Notes under the pieces: generated by a model | Seen by the model: only the letters and a program-made list of their open reading frames with translations | What the model was told of the DNA's origin: nothing | Database searches by the model: none | In this document: piece after piece, positions 24,290-37,599 of the stretch | Numbering within the stretch: position 1 is the first letter of the stretch | How the letters are laid out: the number at the start of each line of letters is the position of its first letter | Position numbers and translations under genes: made by a program | Source: Akebia trifoliata | Lineage: Eukaryota > Streptophyta > Magnoliopsida > Ranunculales > Lardizabalaceae | Assembly: GCA_017979445.1 (NCBI GenBank) | Contig: CM030706.1 | Coordinates: forward strand, 11,022,967 to 11,086,966 | Direction: 5' to 3' | DNA length: 64,000 nt

Positions 24290-24860
24290 GTTAAGCGTAT
24301 TATACACAAATAATAGTAGTGTGTCTATTAAGAGCATTGAGAACCATGAATAGATACCACCCAGTTAGGATTCGAGTATGTTCCAAACTTAACTGATGTG
24401 AAATCCTATCGTTAGTTCCTGATTTTGTGGCTGATCACTGCACTTACCATACTAGGGTGACTATTTATCCGACTCATGTTGGTTGTTGACTGTGACTATA
24501 AGAAATAAGTCATTTCACGAAGTGTTAATAAGTTCGACTACTCTAAATAGTTAATGATCATTGACTCGTCATCTTTATCTAAACATATTAGACAAACATA
24601 TGGTTCTTTAAGAATTTTTTACACTTCCCACAAACTACTGTTATATCACATAGTTCATCAATAAAGATAGAGAGGAATGTCCTAGATCTCAATTTTGATG
24701 CTACTCCAATTTATCCAATACTACATAGGAATTTACCATCGAAATTTTTTATCCTAGGATAGTATGTCACTTTAGGCGTGATATGACAAACTATCCCTTA
24801 AGGCTTGCACAAACTCTTTAACATATCTCAAAATAGCTACATATAGATATCTTTTGTTCT
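24290..24860 (-). repeat. Antisense chromovirus LTR fragment
   Basis: The reverse complement lines up with the LTR sections at 27720-28160 and 34440-34900: a gatagtttgtcatatca phrase, a catactatcctaggat phrase, a tctatctttattgatgaact phrase, then gtcaatgatcattaac. Neither LTR end was found, so it is a fragment and opposite in direction to its neighbours. Confidence 0.6.
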
Positions 24861-25384
24861 GATAACAAAATGAAATGAAATATACTAGTATGTGGAATAG
24901 ACATCTGATTTTCTACTAAGCAACGACCCAACCCATATAATAAACAATTCACATCACCTCACAATAACAGAAAAAAATGTTAACCCCCAAATATCCACTC
25001 ACCACCACACACAAACAAAGAGAGTCCACACTCCTGATTATGAAATATAAAACATCCTTTTTGAAATATTATACATAAGAAATTCAATGCTTTAAATCCA
25101 TCCTTTTCAATTTCAACCACAGTGAACACCTATGAAAATAAATTTTATAATCAATTGTAAATATAAAAATTCATATTCATTAAAATATGTTTAAAAATGG
25201 TTTAAAATGATTAAAATTGGGTTTTAAGGCAATTCGAATAGATACGAGTGATGAAAGCAAGTCCGAATAGCTAAAATTAAAATATAAAAAATGTTGAAAT
25301 TTTGTACATGAGGCTCTGGGTGGGTCGATGGAACCCGAGAGTTACTCACTTTCAATTTTTTTATGGGGAGATACATCAATCAAT
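24861..25384. other. Unassigned sequence
   Basis: AT-rich, no domain. It may still belong to the antisense LTR on its left or to the Tekay-like element on its right. Confidence 0.3.
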
Positions 25385-25991
25385 CGAGGTAGAACGTGGG
25401 TCAACAGCTTGTTGGGTCCAAAACCATGCCCATGTGGACTATTTTGCAAGGAAAACAATAGAATGGATGATATCTTCTAAAATTCCCATCGAGTAGAAAA
25501 TTTTCGAAGAAGCAAGTTGAATAGTATGAGAGTTCATATTACAGAGATAGTAGTGGTTAGAGATTTCTTAATTCTAGAGGAATTATTGGGATTACCATCA
25601 AATCAGGAGATAGAATTCTCTATAGATTTGATACTAGGTATAAAATCGATATCCATTGCACTGTATTGGATGGCATCGACTAAGACTCGAGAATTGAAAT
25701 TATAGATTGATGCGTTCACCAATTTGGGTTTTATTACATCGAGTTTTTCACTTGTGTGAGCTTTGATTCTATTTGTGAAGAAGAAAGATAGTTCATTACG
25801 GTTGTACATTGGCTACAAACGATTGAATTATGTAACTATCAAGAACAAAAACCATCTTCCCCAAATATAAGACTTGTTCGATCAACTACAAGGTGCCCAA
25901 CACTTTTCCAAGTTCAATCTTGGATCTGGGTACCACCATTTGAGGATAAGGAGGGAGATATTCCGAAGACCGTATTTCGCACAAGGCTAGG
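25385..25991 (+). pseudogene. Tekay/Del-like pol relic, part 1 (protease tail and RT start)
   Basis: Reading across frameshifts, a protease tail (HAHVDYFARK) is followed by ELLGLPSNQEIEFSIDLILG, the linker before reverse transcriptase in Tekay/Del chromoviruses. The RT start is [18 protein letters not shown], then DLFDQLQGAQHFSKFNLGSG. The catalytic Asp in the FSK.DL strand is replaced by Asn. Several stops make it dead. It is interrupted by the 3.0 kb solo LTR exactly inside the RT domain. Once it would have copied the element RNA into DNA. Confidence 0.75.
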
Positions 25992-28808
25992 TGTAATACC
26001 CCAAGTTTTTAAATTGTATCTCGGGAAAAATCAAATAGTGAAATTTTGGAAAAATTATAAAAGGGGAATTAGGGTAAAACTTACAACTTTTTTTATCATT
26101 TTTAATGAAATCTAACTTCTCTATTGGATTCAAAATTGTTGAAAAATATACTTTCGCTTGTAAGTACGCTCAAATTTGAGTTTGAATGAAAAAGTTATAA
26201 AATCCTCAATTTTCATATTGAACGGGATCTAAAAAGGTAAATTTTTGTTAGAACGAAAATTGGTAAAATTCGATAGCACCATTAGGTCAGCAACGAAAAG
26301 TTATAAAGAATTGAGTACTCATTTGTTGATTTCAAAGCCTGAAAAGTAAAAATACTGCCAACAATAAAACAAGATAGGAAATACCAAATATGCCTTTAAG
26401 TCTTTATATAAAAGAACTTATGAATTTTTTTTTCACTTTCATTTCTTCTCCAAAGAACTAGAATCCAGTCGATTCTCATTCCAAGGATTTCAAATCTCTT
26501 CCCATCAAGATCTACTTGAACAAGATTTTGTTGATCATTGACGAAGAAGAAAAAATTGTCGGTATCGACGAGCTCTACGTCCTCACCATTTTTTATCTTC
26601 ATTTCCGTTCTTCTCATTTGTTTCTCATCAAAAATCAGTGAGTGGGTTTTGATACATTCCACTCGGGGTTTTATCTGTTTAGAAGGGGGCTCATCCTCTA
26701 CCATAAAAGAGAAAGAGAATGTTGTTATCAAGATTTTCACAAACCACCGATTGTTTTGCACCCAATTCCATCCAACTTTGATTTTCGCATTGATTCACCT
26801 CACTTTCCATGTTAACTCTTCATTGTCCACAAGTACAATCATTGGTAGGAGATTCACAATTTTTATTGGTAATCGTAAATTGTGAAAACTGCATTTTGGA
26901 CTTTTAACGAAACCTGTGATGTGTTTTAAATTGTAAAATTATTTTCTTTTATTTCAAATTCATGTGAGACCTATGTATTGATGTGTTTTAATCATATTTT
27001 ACATCAAATTATATATTGATGGGATTGTGTATCGAAGAACCAACGAATAAAACCAAAAAAGTGGATGAAAACCCAATTTTTGCACAGTATGTAGTTTTGT
27101 TGCTAAAGCTGGCGCATCGCTACTTGCCGCAGGCCACTTTGGAGGTGCCACAGCCACTTGCCGTGGGTCAATCTGGCGGTGCCACCACCATAAATAGAGT
27201 TTTGACACCACCAACTGTCGACATCCCTAATTTTGGCAGTTTGATTTCTACGCATTTCTGGGACACCGTTTTGACTGAATTTGTGATAATTTTTCAATTA
27301 AATGATAAAAATGAATTTCAAATGTTGAAAAATGATTTATCATCAAATGAACTCATATTCAGTTGATAAATATCGAAAGAAGGAATTTGTGTTCGAAAAG
27401 GTTGAAAAGTGAAAATATCGAAAAAAAAATGAAAGGAATGAATGAAACGGTAAAATGTCAAAATCACACTCGAGGGATGATGTCAGCATACATTATTGTG
27501 TTATGTGCAGGTTGATGAACGGATATCCAGGGGTAATTTACTTTTAGGTGCATGCTTATTTACTTTCTGTTAGTACAAGGCATTGGTTTAATTTATGCAC
27601 TATTATTTAATTTAGGTCAGGTGGCCACGATTGCATAGTAAAAATCTAGATATCCATTATGAACTCTGTAATGTTAATTTGCCATTTGTTTTCGAAAAAA
27701 AATGATATATATATGAACTATTAAAGAACTTGTGAATACTTAAAGTGATAGTCCGGCATATCATCTAAAGTGATGTGTCATCCTAAGATGTACAGTAGGG
27801 ATAACAAAGCTCATACATGGTATGGGACGTATATGAGAGTGAAGTCACAACTGGAATCTAAAGTTTATTCCTTCTTTCTTTATTAATGAACTTGTATTGT
27901 AAAGGTGGTCATACACGAATTGGGATGTATAATGGGAATCACATATGCGCCTGATAAGCATAAACAAAAATGACTAGTCAGTGATCATTAACAGTGATCG
28001 TTAACAGTCTATAATAATCAAATGTCTTCACACGTTGAAAAGAGACCCATTGCTCACGGTCACATTAAACGACCAATCTGAGCTGGATAAATGGTCAACC
28101 AAATGTGAAACGTTGCAGCGATCGATTACAAATCAAGAATTAACAACCAATATAATACTACAATATTATGTCTTGACTTGAGCGATCCAGTCATAGAATC
28201 CCAACCCTCTAATTATACTACTCCACCATTGTATATTGTGTATCTATGTTCTATTTTGACTTATAAAATGAAAAACATGTTTACTATTTTAATATTATCA
28301 ATTAGAATTGTATGAAAAGAGAATATTATATTATAAGTATTGCTACTCATTGTAATGTGAATTTTAACTGTTTAATTGCTTATCTATATGTACTAGTTAA
28401 TCATAGTTTATCATGTAAAATCCTACATGCATTGAAATAATTGAGAATGTTACTTGTTTATGCTATGAGAGCTTATTAGTAGGAATTGTTTATTTACCTA
28501 CTAGGTAATCATTGATGCTTACCTTTTCCTTCCCATTTTTTTTACCTTTAGAGCCTGCAGCTATCAAGACAAGCATAGAACCGACGAGTGATGATTATCT
28601 GGTTAGTCAAATAGACAACCAGAGTTCGATACTCAGTGAGCACTGAGATTATACCTAACCGCGTCAGTCCGTATAGGTTGTATATAGATTTTGGGTCTCG
28701 AGTTAGGACTATGTTAGTGGAAAAATATTTTGTAATCATGTATATTTTTACTCCTTCTGCACACTAATTTATCTTACGTTGTTAGATGTATAGACTTCCA
28801 TTGATTTT

Positions 28809-28849
<41 letters not shown>

Positions 28850-28993
28850 GATATATTGTTTATAGTTTATTAGGTTTTTGAGTGCCTTGAAATTTTAAAA
28901 TAAACAAAGGAAAATATGCCAAAGTCTTTAAGCGCCACCTAGTACCTCGAGATTTGACATAGGAATTTGTGTTGGAGTTCCCAGGACGCCACA
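25992..28993 (+). mobile_element. Chromovirus (Tekay/Del-like) solo LTR, 3.0 kb
   Basis: Starts tgtaataccccaagttttta and ends ggacgccaca. It carries a perfect 5 bp target duplication, ctagg (25987-25991 and 28994-28998). Internal landmarks are shared with the LTRs at 33244-35350 and 52318-55504: the tctcgggaaa start, a Cys-free purine block near 26460-26760, a stretch with gatagtccggcatatcat, and the cctagtacctcgaga tail. The frames at 26396, 26538, 26999 and 27016 lie in the LTR and have no domain. It splits an older Tekay-like RT gene. Confidence 0.9.
28811..28846. repeat. (TA)18 microsatellite
   Basis: An uninterrupted run of 18 TA dinucleotides near the 3' end of the chromovirus solo LTR. 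The equivalent place in the 52318-55504 LTR lacks the run, so it expanded in this copy. Confidence 0.95.
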
Positions 28994-30832
28994 CTAGGAT
29001 ACTTGAGTATCTTGTATGCCTTTTAGTTTGACAAATTCATTAACCACATTAATGGACTTGATGCATATAATATTTTGGAAGCACCTCGATAAGTTCATGA
29101 TTGTGTTTAAAGATAACATCATAATCTACTCTAAGTCAAGGGAAGACCACGAAGCATATTTGCATTTAACGCTTCAGACTTTGAGGGGGCACCAGTTGTA
29201 TGTCAAATTCAACAAATATGAATTTTGGCTAACCTAGGTAAAAAAATTTGGGCATGTGGTGTCGAATGAAGGTATTTCAATAAGGTAGAAGTGGTATTGA
29301 ATTGAAAATAACCCAAGATAATTATAGAGATAAGAAGTTTTCTTAGAATTACAAGATATTACAGAAGGTTTGTGGAGGGTTTCTCCACCCTTGCAGCACC
29401 TTTGACATGGTTGACTTACAAAAATGTCAAGTTTGAATGGGATGACAAGTGTGAATTAGTATTCTAAAAATTGAATAACAAATTGATGACTACATCAATT
29501 CTGATATTCTGATATCACCAGTTGCTAGGGAGAAGTTAATGGTCTACGCAGATGCATCCAGGATAGGTTTGCAATGTGTTTTTATGAAAAATGGAGAGGA
29601 TGTAGTGTATGCATCAAAGAAATTAAAGACCCACGAGAAGAATTACCCAGTTCACGAATTTGGAATTAACATCTATTTATTTTTTTCCCTAAAGATTTGG
29701 AAACATTATCTTTATGGTGAAATATTTGAGATATTTTCTTATCCCAAGAACCTCAAGTACATATTTTCACAGAAAAAACTGAACATGAGACAGCTACGTT
29801 GGATGAAAAAACTAGAGGACTATGACTTCAAACTAGAATATCACCCGGGCAAGGCGAACATGGTAGCTGATGCACTTAGCTAAAGGAGGGTAGTTAGCAC
29901 ATATAAGAGTACAGGAGTGACCGATATTGGAGACGTTAATAGAATTTTTTTTGACACATCAAATTATGTGGCAAACAATAAAGTTATTTAGCCACAACAA
30001 GGATTCAGAATTTGTTAGTTACAAGGGTTACGAAGATTTAGAGAATGGATGTAGATTCAACAGAATATCAGTTACAAGTAGATAGCTTAAAAAACCAAGA
30101 TTGCAATATATACCACAATGGGAGCCTCAAATTTCAAGATAGATTGTGAATAACTTATCATGATCAGTTGGGGGGCAAATATACTGAGTAAGGTACATCG
30201 ATCGAGGTACTCGATCCATCGCAATAGTATGAAGATGTACATGGATCTTCAAAGAAATTTTTGGTGGTTAGGATGAATAGAGACATTGTAGATTATGTGA
30301 GCAGGTGTTTTGACTTATCAGCAAGTTAAAACGAAGCATCAATGACCATCAGGTCTTTTCCAACCATTGTTTCGATAGTAGAATAAAAATGGAAATACAT
30401 TACCATGGACTTCGTTGTTGGGTTACCAAGGGCTAGTGATGATTTTGATACAATATGGGAGATTGTAAACAGATTGATGAAGATGGATCACTTTATATCG
30501 ATCAAGGTTATATACATGGTTAACATACTAAGTAAGATCTATATCGCAAAGATAGTTAGACTTCACAGAGTACCAGCGTCCATAGTATCTCATAAAGACC
30601 CTAGAATTACTTCATACTTCTAGAAGAGCCTTTACACAGCTCTCAGTACTCAATTAAGCTTCCGTATGATATTTCATCCGCATTCAAACGGATAATCAAA
30701 AAGGGTAATATAAATACTAGAAGACATGCTTCGAACGTGTATTTTAGACTTCAAAAGCGGTTGGAAGACACACTAAACTTACCCTTAATCAAGTTCTCTT
30801 ATAACAACAACTATCAAGCAAGCATATGTATG
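28994..30832 (+). pseudogene. Tekay/Del-like pol relic, part 2 (RT end, RNase H, integrase start)
   Basis: RT resumes as PFSLTNSLTTLMDLM. The catalytic strand reads FKDNIIIYSKS, where the FIDDILVYS-type Asp pair is lost, then RGHQLYVKFNKYEFWLT. RNase H (about 29540-29880) keeps ADAS but has lost the catalytic Glu and the TDH motif, and ends in YHPGKANMVADALS. Integrase follows in broken frames: TMDFVVGLPRASDDFDTIWE contains the first catalytic Asp, and SHKDPRITSYF shows a mutated second-Asp region. More than ten stops or frame changes make it dead. Confidence 0.8.
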
Positions 30833-32582
30833 TGAAAGCGCCCTCGATCCACGGGGGTACGCGTATCCGCTTTTGACCCTTGAGGTTTGGGAGTCGCCAC
30901 CTAGTTATTACGGTCTAGGAACTGATCAATGACTCTATAAGGATAAAGAACTAATCTAGAACAGAAAAAAAACTGAATTCGGGGATCAAGTTACGGGATT
31001 GGAAGGTGTTAGGCACCAACCCCGCCCGGCCAAAGCCGGTCTCTACTAACTTCCCAAATAACTTACATTGCTAAAAAAACCTAGATAATAAAAAAAAAGG
31101 TAAGAAATTATACCTTTCCGATAGCAAAGACCTTGTTCCCTCAGATCCGACAAAAATTACTCCTTGTACCGTCCTCTTTGCTTCGTTCTGTCTCCAGATT
31201 TAATTTCTGATCTCCTAGGCAAGGTATCTCCTTTTTTTTTATCTGGACTCTTCGAGTTTGTTATGGATTTTGGGGTGTTTTTGGAGGGTTTTTAGGTGTT
31301 TTTTAGGCTAAAATCGAAGAAGGGATGTTAGGTATGGAATTGGGGCTCAAAAACTAGGGTTTGTGGGAGGCTAGGAGGGCTTTTAGACCTACTTCTCTTA
31401 GGGTTTATGACTTGATACGAAAATAGGGTGTGAGGACCCCTATTTATAGATTTTTTTAAGGGTTGATTTAGATAGAATTAGTGTTTGATTATAATTCTTT
31501 TAGTTAGAGTTGTATTTTAGTTAGAATTGTTTTAGGTAGAATTGTGTTTTAATTATAATTATTTTAGGTAGAGTTGTATTTTAGTTAGAACTCTATTAAA
31601 TAGAGTTATTATTCAATTAGAACTCTATTAGGATTTTGACTTTTGGTCTTATTTGATTGACTTTTAATATTTTGACTTTAGTCTTAATTGATTGACTTTT
31701 AATATCTTGACTTTAGTCTTGCTTAATTGACTTTAATTTTGACTTTAGTCTTACTTGATTGACTTTAATACCTTGAATTTATTCTTTCTTGATTGACTTT
31801 AAATTTTTGGAGAACCCCCCTCTATTATAGCTTTAATTCTTTGGACCCCCAAATGGAAGGGTCCTTAAAGAAATATCTCACGAACCCTCAATAATTTTTC
31901 ATGAGAGCCCGATTGAACGATTTTTTTAGTTAAAAATTTTAAATTAATTTCATTAATATTTCACTTTAATTATTTAATGTTTTATTTATTAATTTCAAAA
32001 TTTTTAATTATGAAAATTGTGAAATTATCATTTTGCCCTCGGAGAGGATTTTTCACGGTTTAAGTCGGTTTTTAATGTTCTAGGATGTTTTAGAATCAAT
32101 TTTTCATAAGGAATCAATGAAAATATTAGTTTGTGTCATTTATGAAATTTTTTGTGTGAAATGGTCATGAACTTTATGAGGGGCATTTTCGTAATTTTGT
32201 CGAATTTTGTGAAAATTGGCAAATGATTTATTTGATTTCGATTTGTTATTTTATGTGTTCGAAAGGATTTTCCTAATCGTAACGTAGGCTCTAGGGTTGT
32301 TTTGATGTTAGGGGTATTTTGGTAATTTGGTCAATTTTTAGTGATTTTTATCGTGAAGCTTCTTTTTGGTTTGCAAAATGATGATTTCTATGTTTCTAGG
32401 GTCGTATTTTCCTACCGTAGCGTGGTTTCTAAGGTTTTGTCAGTTCGAGATACCTCATCCGGATTTCTGAAACATTTCTGATAACAAAATAAAGCAATGG
32501 AATAAACATCCAACATTGGGAATCATTGCGATCGGGTTGACGAGTTGATTAATCAGGCGAGTGAAAAAATGAGGTGTCTACA
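30833..32582 (-). mobile_element. Solo LTR of Tat/Ogre-like family, copy 4 (minus strand)
   Basis: On the minus strand it begins tgtagacacctcattttttc and ends gggcgctttca. The flanks are a perfect gtatg duplication (30828-30832 and 32583-32587). It is 1750 bp, almost the same length as copy 1, and carries the same agtcaat-rich tandem tract, here as gactttagtctta units at about 31640-31800. It sits inside the integrase of the Tekay-like relic, antisense to it. Confidence 0.92.
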
Positions 32583-33243
32583 GTATGACTCCTTTTGAAG
32601 CATTGTATGGTAGGCCAAGTAAATCACTGATATGTTGGACAGAGATTGGGGATACAGTTTTGATGGGTCTAGAATTGATCGAAGAGACAACGGAGAAAGT
32701 CAGAATAATCAAAGAAAGACTGAAGGCAACCCAAAGCACAAAAGGTATGCAAAAAAAAGGCGAAGCCTTTGAAATTTGAGGTAGGAGACATGGTGTTTCT
32801 AAAAATATCACCGGGATATCTAGATTTGGCATAAAGAGAAAGCTCAAACCATGGTATGTGGGACCATTTGAGATTTCTTAGAAGATTGAACTGGTAGCTT
32901 ATAGATTAGTACCATCCCCATAATTAGAGCAAATCCATAATGTGTTCCATGTGTCCATATTAAGGAAATACGAATCAAATCATTCACATGTGGTCAACTT
33001 ACAACCATTGAAAATTGATGAAGTCATATCATATGAAGAAGGACCCGCTTAGATTTTAGATAGACGAGAGAAGATTTTATGATCTCGCATCATTCTCTAA
33101 GTCAAAGTATTGTGGAGGCACCACAACATCGAAGAAGTGACATGGAAAAAGGAGCCAGACATGCAAATAGGATATCCTGAGCTATACACTGATTAAGGAA
33201 CAACTTTAAATTTCGAGGACAAAATTTTGTTAAGAGAAGAGAA
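32583..33243 (+). pseudogene. Tekay/Del-like pol relic, part 3 (integrase end)
   Basis: The sequence resumes with MTPFEALYGRPSKSLICW, the conserved segment after the integrase core. A GPFEI-like segment and a short chromodomain-like tail (VLWRHHNIEEVTWKKEPDM) follow. The element ends at FEDKILLREEN, running into the 3' LTR, as usual for Tekay/Del elements. Frame changes occur at the a-run near 32750 and further on. The last part contains the polypurine-like gttaagagaagagaa. Confidence 0.75.
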
Positions 33244-35350
33244 TGTAATTCCTCAAAAAAATTAATGCATATCTCGAGGAAACTCATAGGTCAAACAAAT
33301 CATAAATTTTTTTAGAATTTGATTTTGAAAAATTCGACTACACCATTAGATCCACACCAAAAAATTAACCAAAATATACTACAATATTACTAAAATTGAA
33401 GTTCAAGACATAAACTTACTAAACAGTTACATCCCTAACACTCTATAACTACTGACTTAAGAAAAATTTACATATGTTTTTCCCTTACGTACTATTTTTC
33501 TTTTTTTTGAAAGAAATCCTAACATCTTTCTATCTTCTAACCCGATTTCCATATACCTAGAGTCCCCGTTAGGGTTTGTTATAGGAGAAGAGATCGATTG
33601 AATTGTCACAATATTTAAGGGGGACAAAAAATCTACAATTTTGATCATATCTAAGAGGAAAACTCCAAATCAAATCTTTCTTCTGTGTTCTTCGAGATTT
33701 GCTCTACATGAATCTAATGTAGGGATCTCCTAGATCTTCCTAATTGTCGTAGATTCGACGTATGTTAGTTTTTTTTATCCAAAATTCAATTTTTTTGTTA
33801 AAAACTATGAAAAATGATATTTAATAAAAAAATCATATTTTGAATATGTTGTTAGATATTTTGGGGATGAGTCAAGGTTTTAAAAATAATTTTTAGAGTC
33901 AAAACTCACATTTTTGGAAAAATTATTGTGCCACGAACAAAAAATCCTTCTGCCCTGAAAAGAATTCCCAGAATCAGTGCCATTGATAAAAAAAATGTCT
34001 CTACTGCCGACATATCTTTGTTTCTTATTTTTTGTCATTTTTTCAAAATGATTTTTGGTATTTAAATTTATTGAAAATTTTACTTTTTACTCTTTTAAAA
34101 AGTATACAAGATTTGATTGGAATTGAGCAATAAAGTGATTTGAAGTTCAAAACTTTGAGGAGTTGCATTGTAGGTGCAATATCTTTAATTTTATAAATGA
34201 GAGTATAGACTCTATTTGGCTACGTGTCTTGGCGAGTGAACATCCAGGTTAACTTTTACTTTTTGTTCTCATGAGGAGATGTTGCATATTTATTTAAATT
34301 CTATTATTGTAAGGCAATGTGCACTATTATTTATTTTTACCAGGTTGGACCGTTGCATGGTAAGAAACCGGATATCCATTCCACACATTATATATTTTAT
34401 TTTATTTTTCAAAAAGAAAAGATTATATATACAATTATTTTGGGGATTCATTAAAGAGTCTATGAATATCTGAAGAGATAGTTTGTTATGTCATTTTTAC
34501 ATTAACATACTATCCTGGGATGAATAGTTGTGATTGTAAATTCCTATGTAGTATGGGATGCATAGGGAAGTAGAATCACAACTAAGATCCAGGAGACTCC
34601 TGTCTATCTTTACCAGTGAACTATGTGGATGTAACGATAATTTGTGCAAGTGTAAAAATGTCTTAGAGAATCATATGTTCGCTTGATAAGCTTAGATAAA
34701 GATGGCTAGTCAATGATGATTAACAATCTAGAGTAGTCAAACGTATTGACACATCTTGAAAGGAATTATACCTTATGGTCACAATCAACAACCAACCTGA
34801 GCCAGATAAATGGCCATCCAATTGTGGTAAGTTTGGAATATAGGCAGTCCCGATCTAGAAAGTATCTAGTCATGGTTCTCAACACCTTAAACAACTACAC
34901 TATCACTACTTGTATCTAATTCGTTGAATATGCTTTATTTTATTAAATCTTGCAAACTATTTAAATAATGCTCTAGTTATATTTCAAACATGAGTGTATT
35001 TCTTTACTATTATTTATACTGAAAACTTACAGGTATTTCAGATGTATTAGAATGATTTTTCCCCATGTTTGGGAGGCTGTTAGTTTGAGATAGTTGTTTC
35101 TTGTTGGGTAACTCCCCCATTACTCACCCTCTCATTTCAATTACAGATCCTCCCCTGGTCAAGGTGCAATTAAAGGAATCTCTAGTGGAATACCAACTTG
35201 TAGGTCATATTGATGACCAAAGTCCGCTTTTAGGCAAACACTAGAATTATTTTTATTAGCTTATCTTTAGTTCTATGTGTTAGGAACCTTTTTACTTTCA
35301 TTTTTATTTGATTTTGAGCACAGGACTTGATGTTAGAGCGAGGTATCACA
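33244..35350 (+). repeat. 3' LTR of the Tekay/Del-like element
   Basis: Begins tgtaattcctcaaaaaaatt after the purine-rich end of pol and ends gaggtatcaca, matching the acgccaca and gcgtcaca ends of related LTRs. It shares the tagtttgttatgtca and actatcctgggatg landmarks with the other chromovirus LTRs. At 2.1 kb it is about 900 bp shorter than the 25992 copy, so it is either a different subfamily or internally deleted. The 5' LTR was not found. Confidence 0.65.
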
Positions 35351-35579
35351 AATTCTTTTTTTTTAGCAGATTTCTTATGTTCTAGTTTCCGGGTATTATT
35401 ATTTTTCAGTTATTTTATGAATATTATTACATTTAAATTCTAGATTTATTAAATTTCTGTTACGCTATTATATTGTACCACCATATTTCTTACTTATATT
35501 ATTGTTATCTTTTGGAGTGTTTATATAGTGACTTGGATTTTAGTATGAAATCATAGGTATTTGATTTCGAATTTGGGGT
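35351..35579. other. Spacer between chromovirus LTR and Athila relic
   Basis: AT-rich, nothing recognised. The older Athila element should have had its 5' LTR about here or upstream, but I find none, so its 5' end is lost. Confidence 0.35.
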
Positions 35580-36044
35580 GCTATGGACTTGAACCTTAGG
35601 GCCTTCAAGCTCAATTGGAGAGACCTATTTCGAGTTGCACCAATTGATCTTCTCGACCTTAATTCGATACTAAAGAACGATCTTGCCCTACTATACCCTA
35701 TTGTACGAAGAAGATAGATAATGTCTATTCTAAACTAGAGGTGACTTACGAATCTCATTGTTACACATTGCACGCCACCTCTTATCTGGAGATCTGACTG
35801 GCCAGTTTTGGTTTTAGATAATCAGGTTGGAAGGCTCGATTCACTATTTCTAAATAGTTAGAAGCTCTCTAGCTTTAGGCACTAATAGCAAGTCAAGTAG
35901 GTTGTTTGATCTTGTCTCTATTTGTATTGGTGTATGCTTAGTAGATGTAGTCTTTGAGACGACGTTCTATCGCTAGACCCTGAAATTGAGAGAACTCTCT
36001 TTATAATCTGTAGAACTCGAGGTACTACATTCTTCAAGCAAAAC
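35580..36044 (+). other. Athila-type leader, older copy
   Basis: Follows the same order of phrases as the leader of the younger element at 42000-42300: cctatttcgagttgcaccaa, gatcttgccct, ggtgacttacga, ctggagatctgactgg, then tagctttaggc. This non-coding leader precedes gag in Athila elements. It has no open frame. Confidence 0.7.
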
Positions 36045-37530
36045 ATGAAAAATAATCAGGGTAACCCCATTAATAGAGCAAACAATCAAGGTGACCCCAC
36101 TAATAGAGTGAACATAGCACTAGCAAGGGAGAGGACCATGCATGAGTTCTTAGCTCCCACATCGATGCATCTTCCCTCTTATAAAGCCTCAAGTCGATGC
36201 AAACAATTTTGAAATAAGTCTGGCTACCATCAACATAATACCCAAATCTCATGGGCTAGAGAATGAGTAACCCTATACACATCTTAACAAGTTCTTGATC
36301 ATTTTTATCACCTTTAAGAAAAAGGACTTGGATGACGAGAGTGTAAAGTTGTGCATTTTCCTTCTTACACTATAGGATCATGCAGCTGCATGGTTCAACT
36401 CACTCACGCATATTCCATCTATGTATGGAATGAACTCTCAAAGAGGTTTATGATCAAATCTTATCCTATGGCCAAAATTGAAAAGATTAGGGAATCCATT
36501 AGAAGCTTTAAGAGAAGGCTCGATAATAAATTCACTAAAACTTGGGAGAGATTCCAAGACTTACAGGTTAAGTGCCCAAACCATGGGCTTGACAAAATGT
36601 AGATGGTGCGCTCCTTTTACAAGGGCTTGCCAGCAATGCTGAAAACCTTGATCGAGTCTATGCACAAAAGAATATTCTGATACCAAGCCCCTAATCAATC
36701 TTATGACTTTTTAGTCGAGTTAGCCGAAAGCGTCTAAAGCTAGAGTAATGCGGGCATAAAATATGATAGAGAGGACTTAGGAACTTGAAGGTTAAGTATC
36801 TATGAGCTCAAGTCTAACACTAAATTGGAAAATATTATGGCTAGTCTCGTATAGTATCATCCAAGTCTTTTCACATTTAAGGCTGAACAAGCCAATGCCA
36901 TCAAATCAAGTAGTACCTTCAGGAAACCCACATCCAACTTCTATAGTTAGACGTACCACCCTGATACTAAGTATCATCCCAGCTTCCCTTATCGTCAGAA
37001 TGATCTTAGTCAATATCAAGATGGGTCTCTTGGATTTCACAAAAATTCATTTTAAGCTCTCAGGGAACAATTCCTCAACATCAGTTTTAACAGACCAATT
37101 AGTATAGAATTCTCATCCTAGATAGTATGCCTAACTATTCTACCCCCCAACACACATTATCATTGGAAGCCATGATGAAGATGATACAAGATTAGCATCA
37201 TCAGACTCAAGCCATTATTAAGTTTGAAATCCAAATAAGGCAGTTGGCACAAAGTATAGGGGAAAGAGGGGGAAATTTCTTAGCCTAATGATACCCAATT
37301 CAAGAGGCTATACCTATAAGTAAATAACACCCTAGGGTGGGCTAAGTAATAACTCTGACATAGGCCACAAGGCCATTCAGGCCATTCAGACCATTCACAT
37401 CCTAAGGTTTGAAAAACAAGTAGGCAATCATGTCAATCTTCATGAAGAGAACAGTTAATAAGTCAGTGACCCTATTGATTTTTAGGGGCTCAAGGCCCCT
37501 AAATTAAGAAATTAGAAGAAAAGTAAAGAA
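36045..37530 (+). pseudogene. Athila-type gag, older copy
   Basis: The frame begins MKNNQGNPINRANNQGDPTN, with a two-copy in-frame repeat. The capsid section WNELSKRFMIKSYPMAKIEK through TWERFQDLQVKCPNHGLDKM matches the younger element's gag. The open frame at 36351 holds only part of it. Stops and frameshifts are scattered, and the zinc-knuckle region is not readable. The later part (about 36900-37500) is Gln- and Ser-rich, as usual for the C-terminal tail. It is dead. Confidence 0.7.
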
Positions 37531-37599
37531 CCACTAAGTGTGCCATAAGTCCCTACATATGTGTCCAACGCACCTTTATTTTGGTTCTTTTAGGATATT

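Noticed and set aside
26396..26885. Frames of 121 and 115 codons on opposite strands
   Set aside because: Both lie in a solo LTR, overlap each other antisense and have no domain. They are most likely chance frames in the transcribed part of the LTR.
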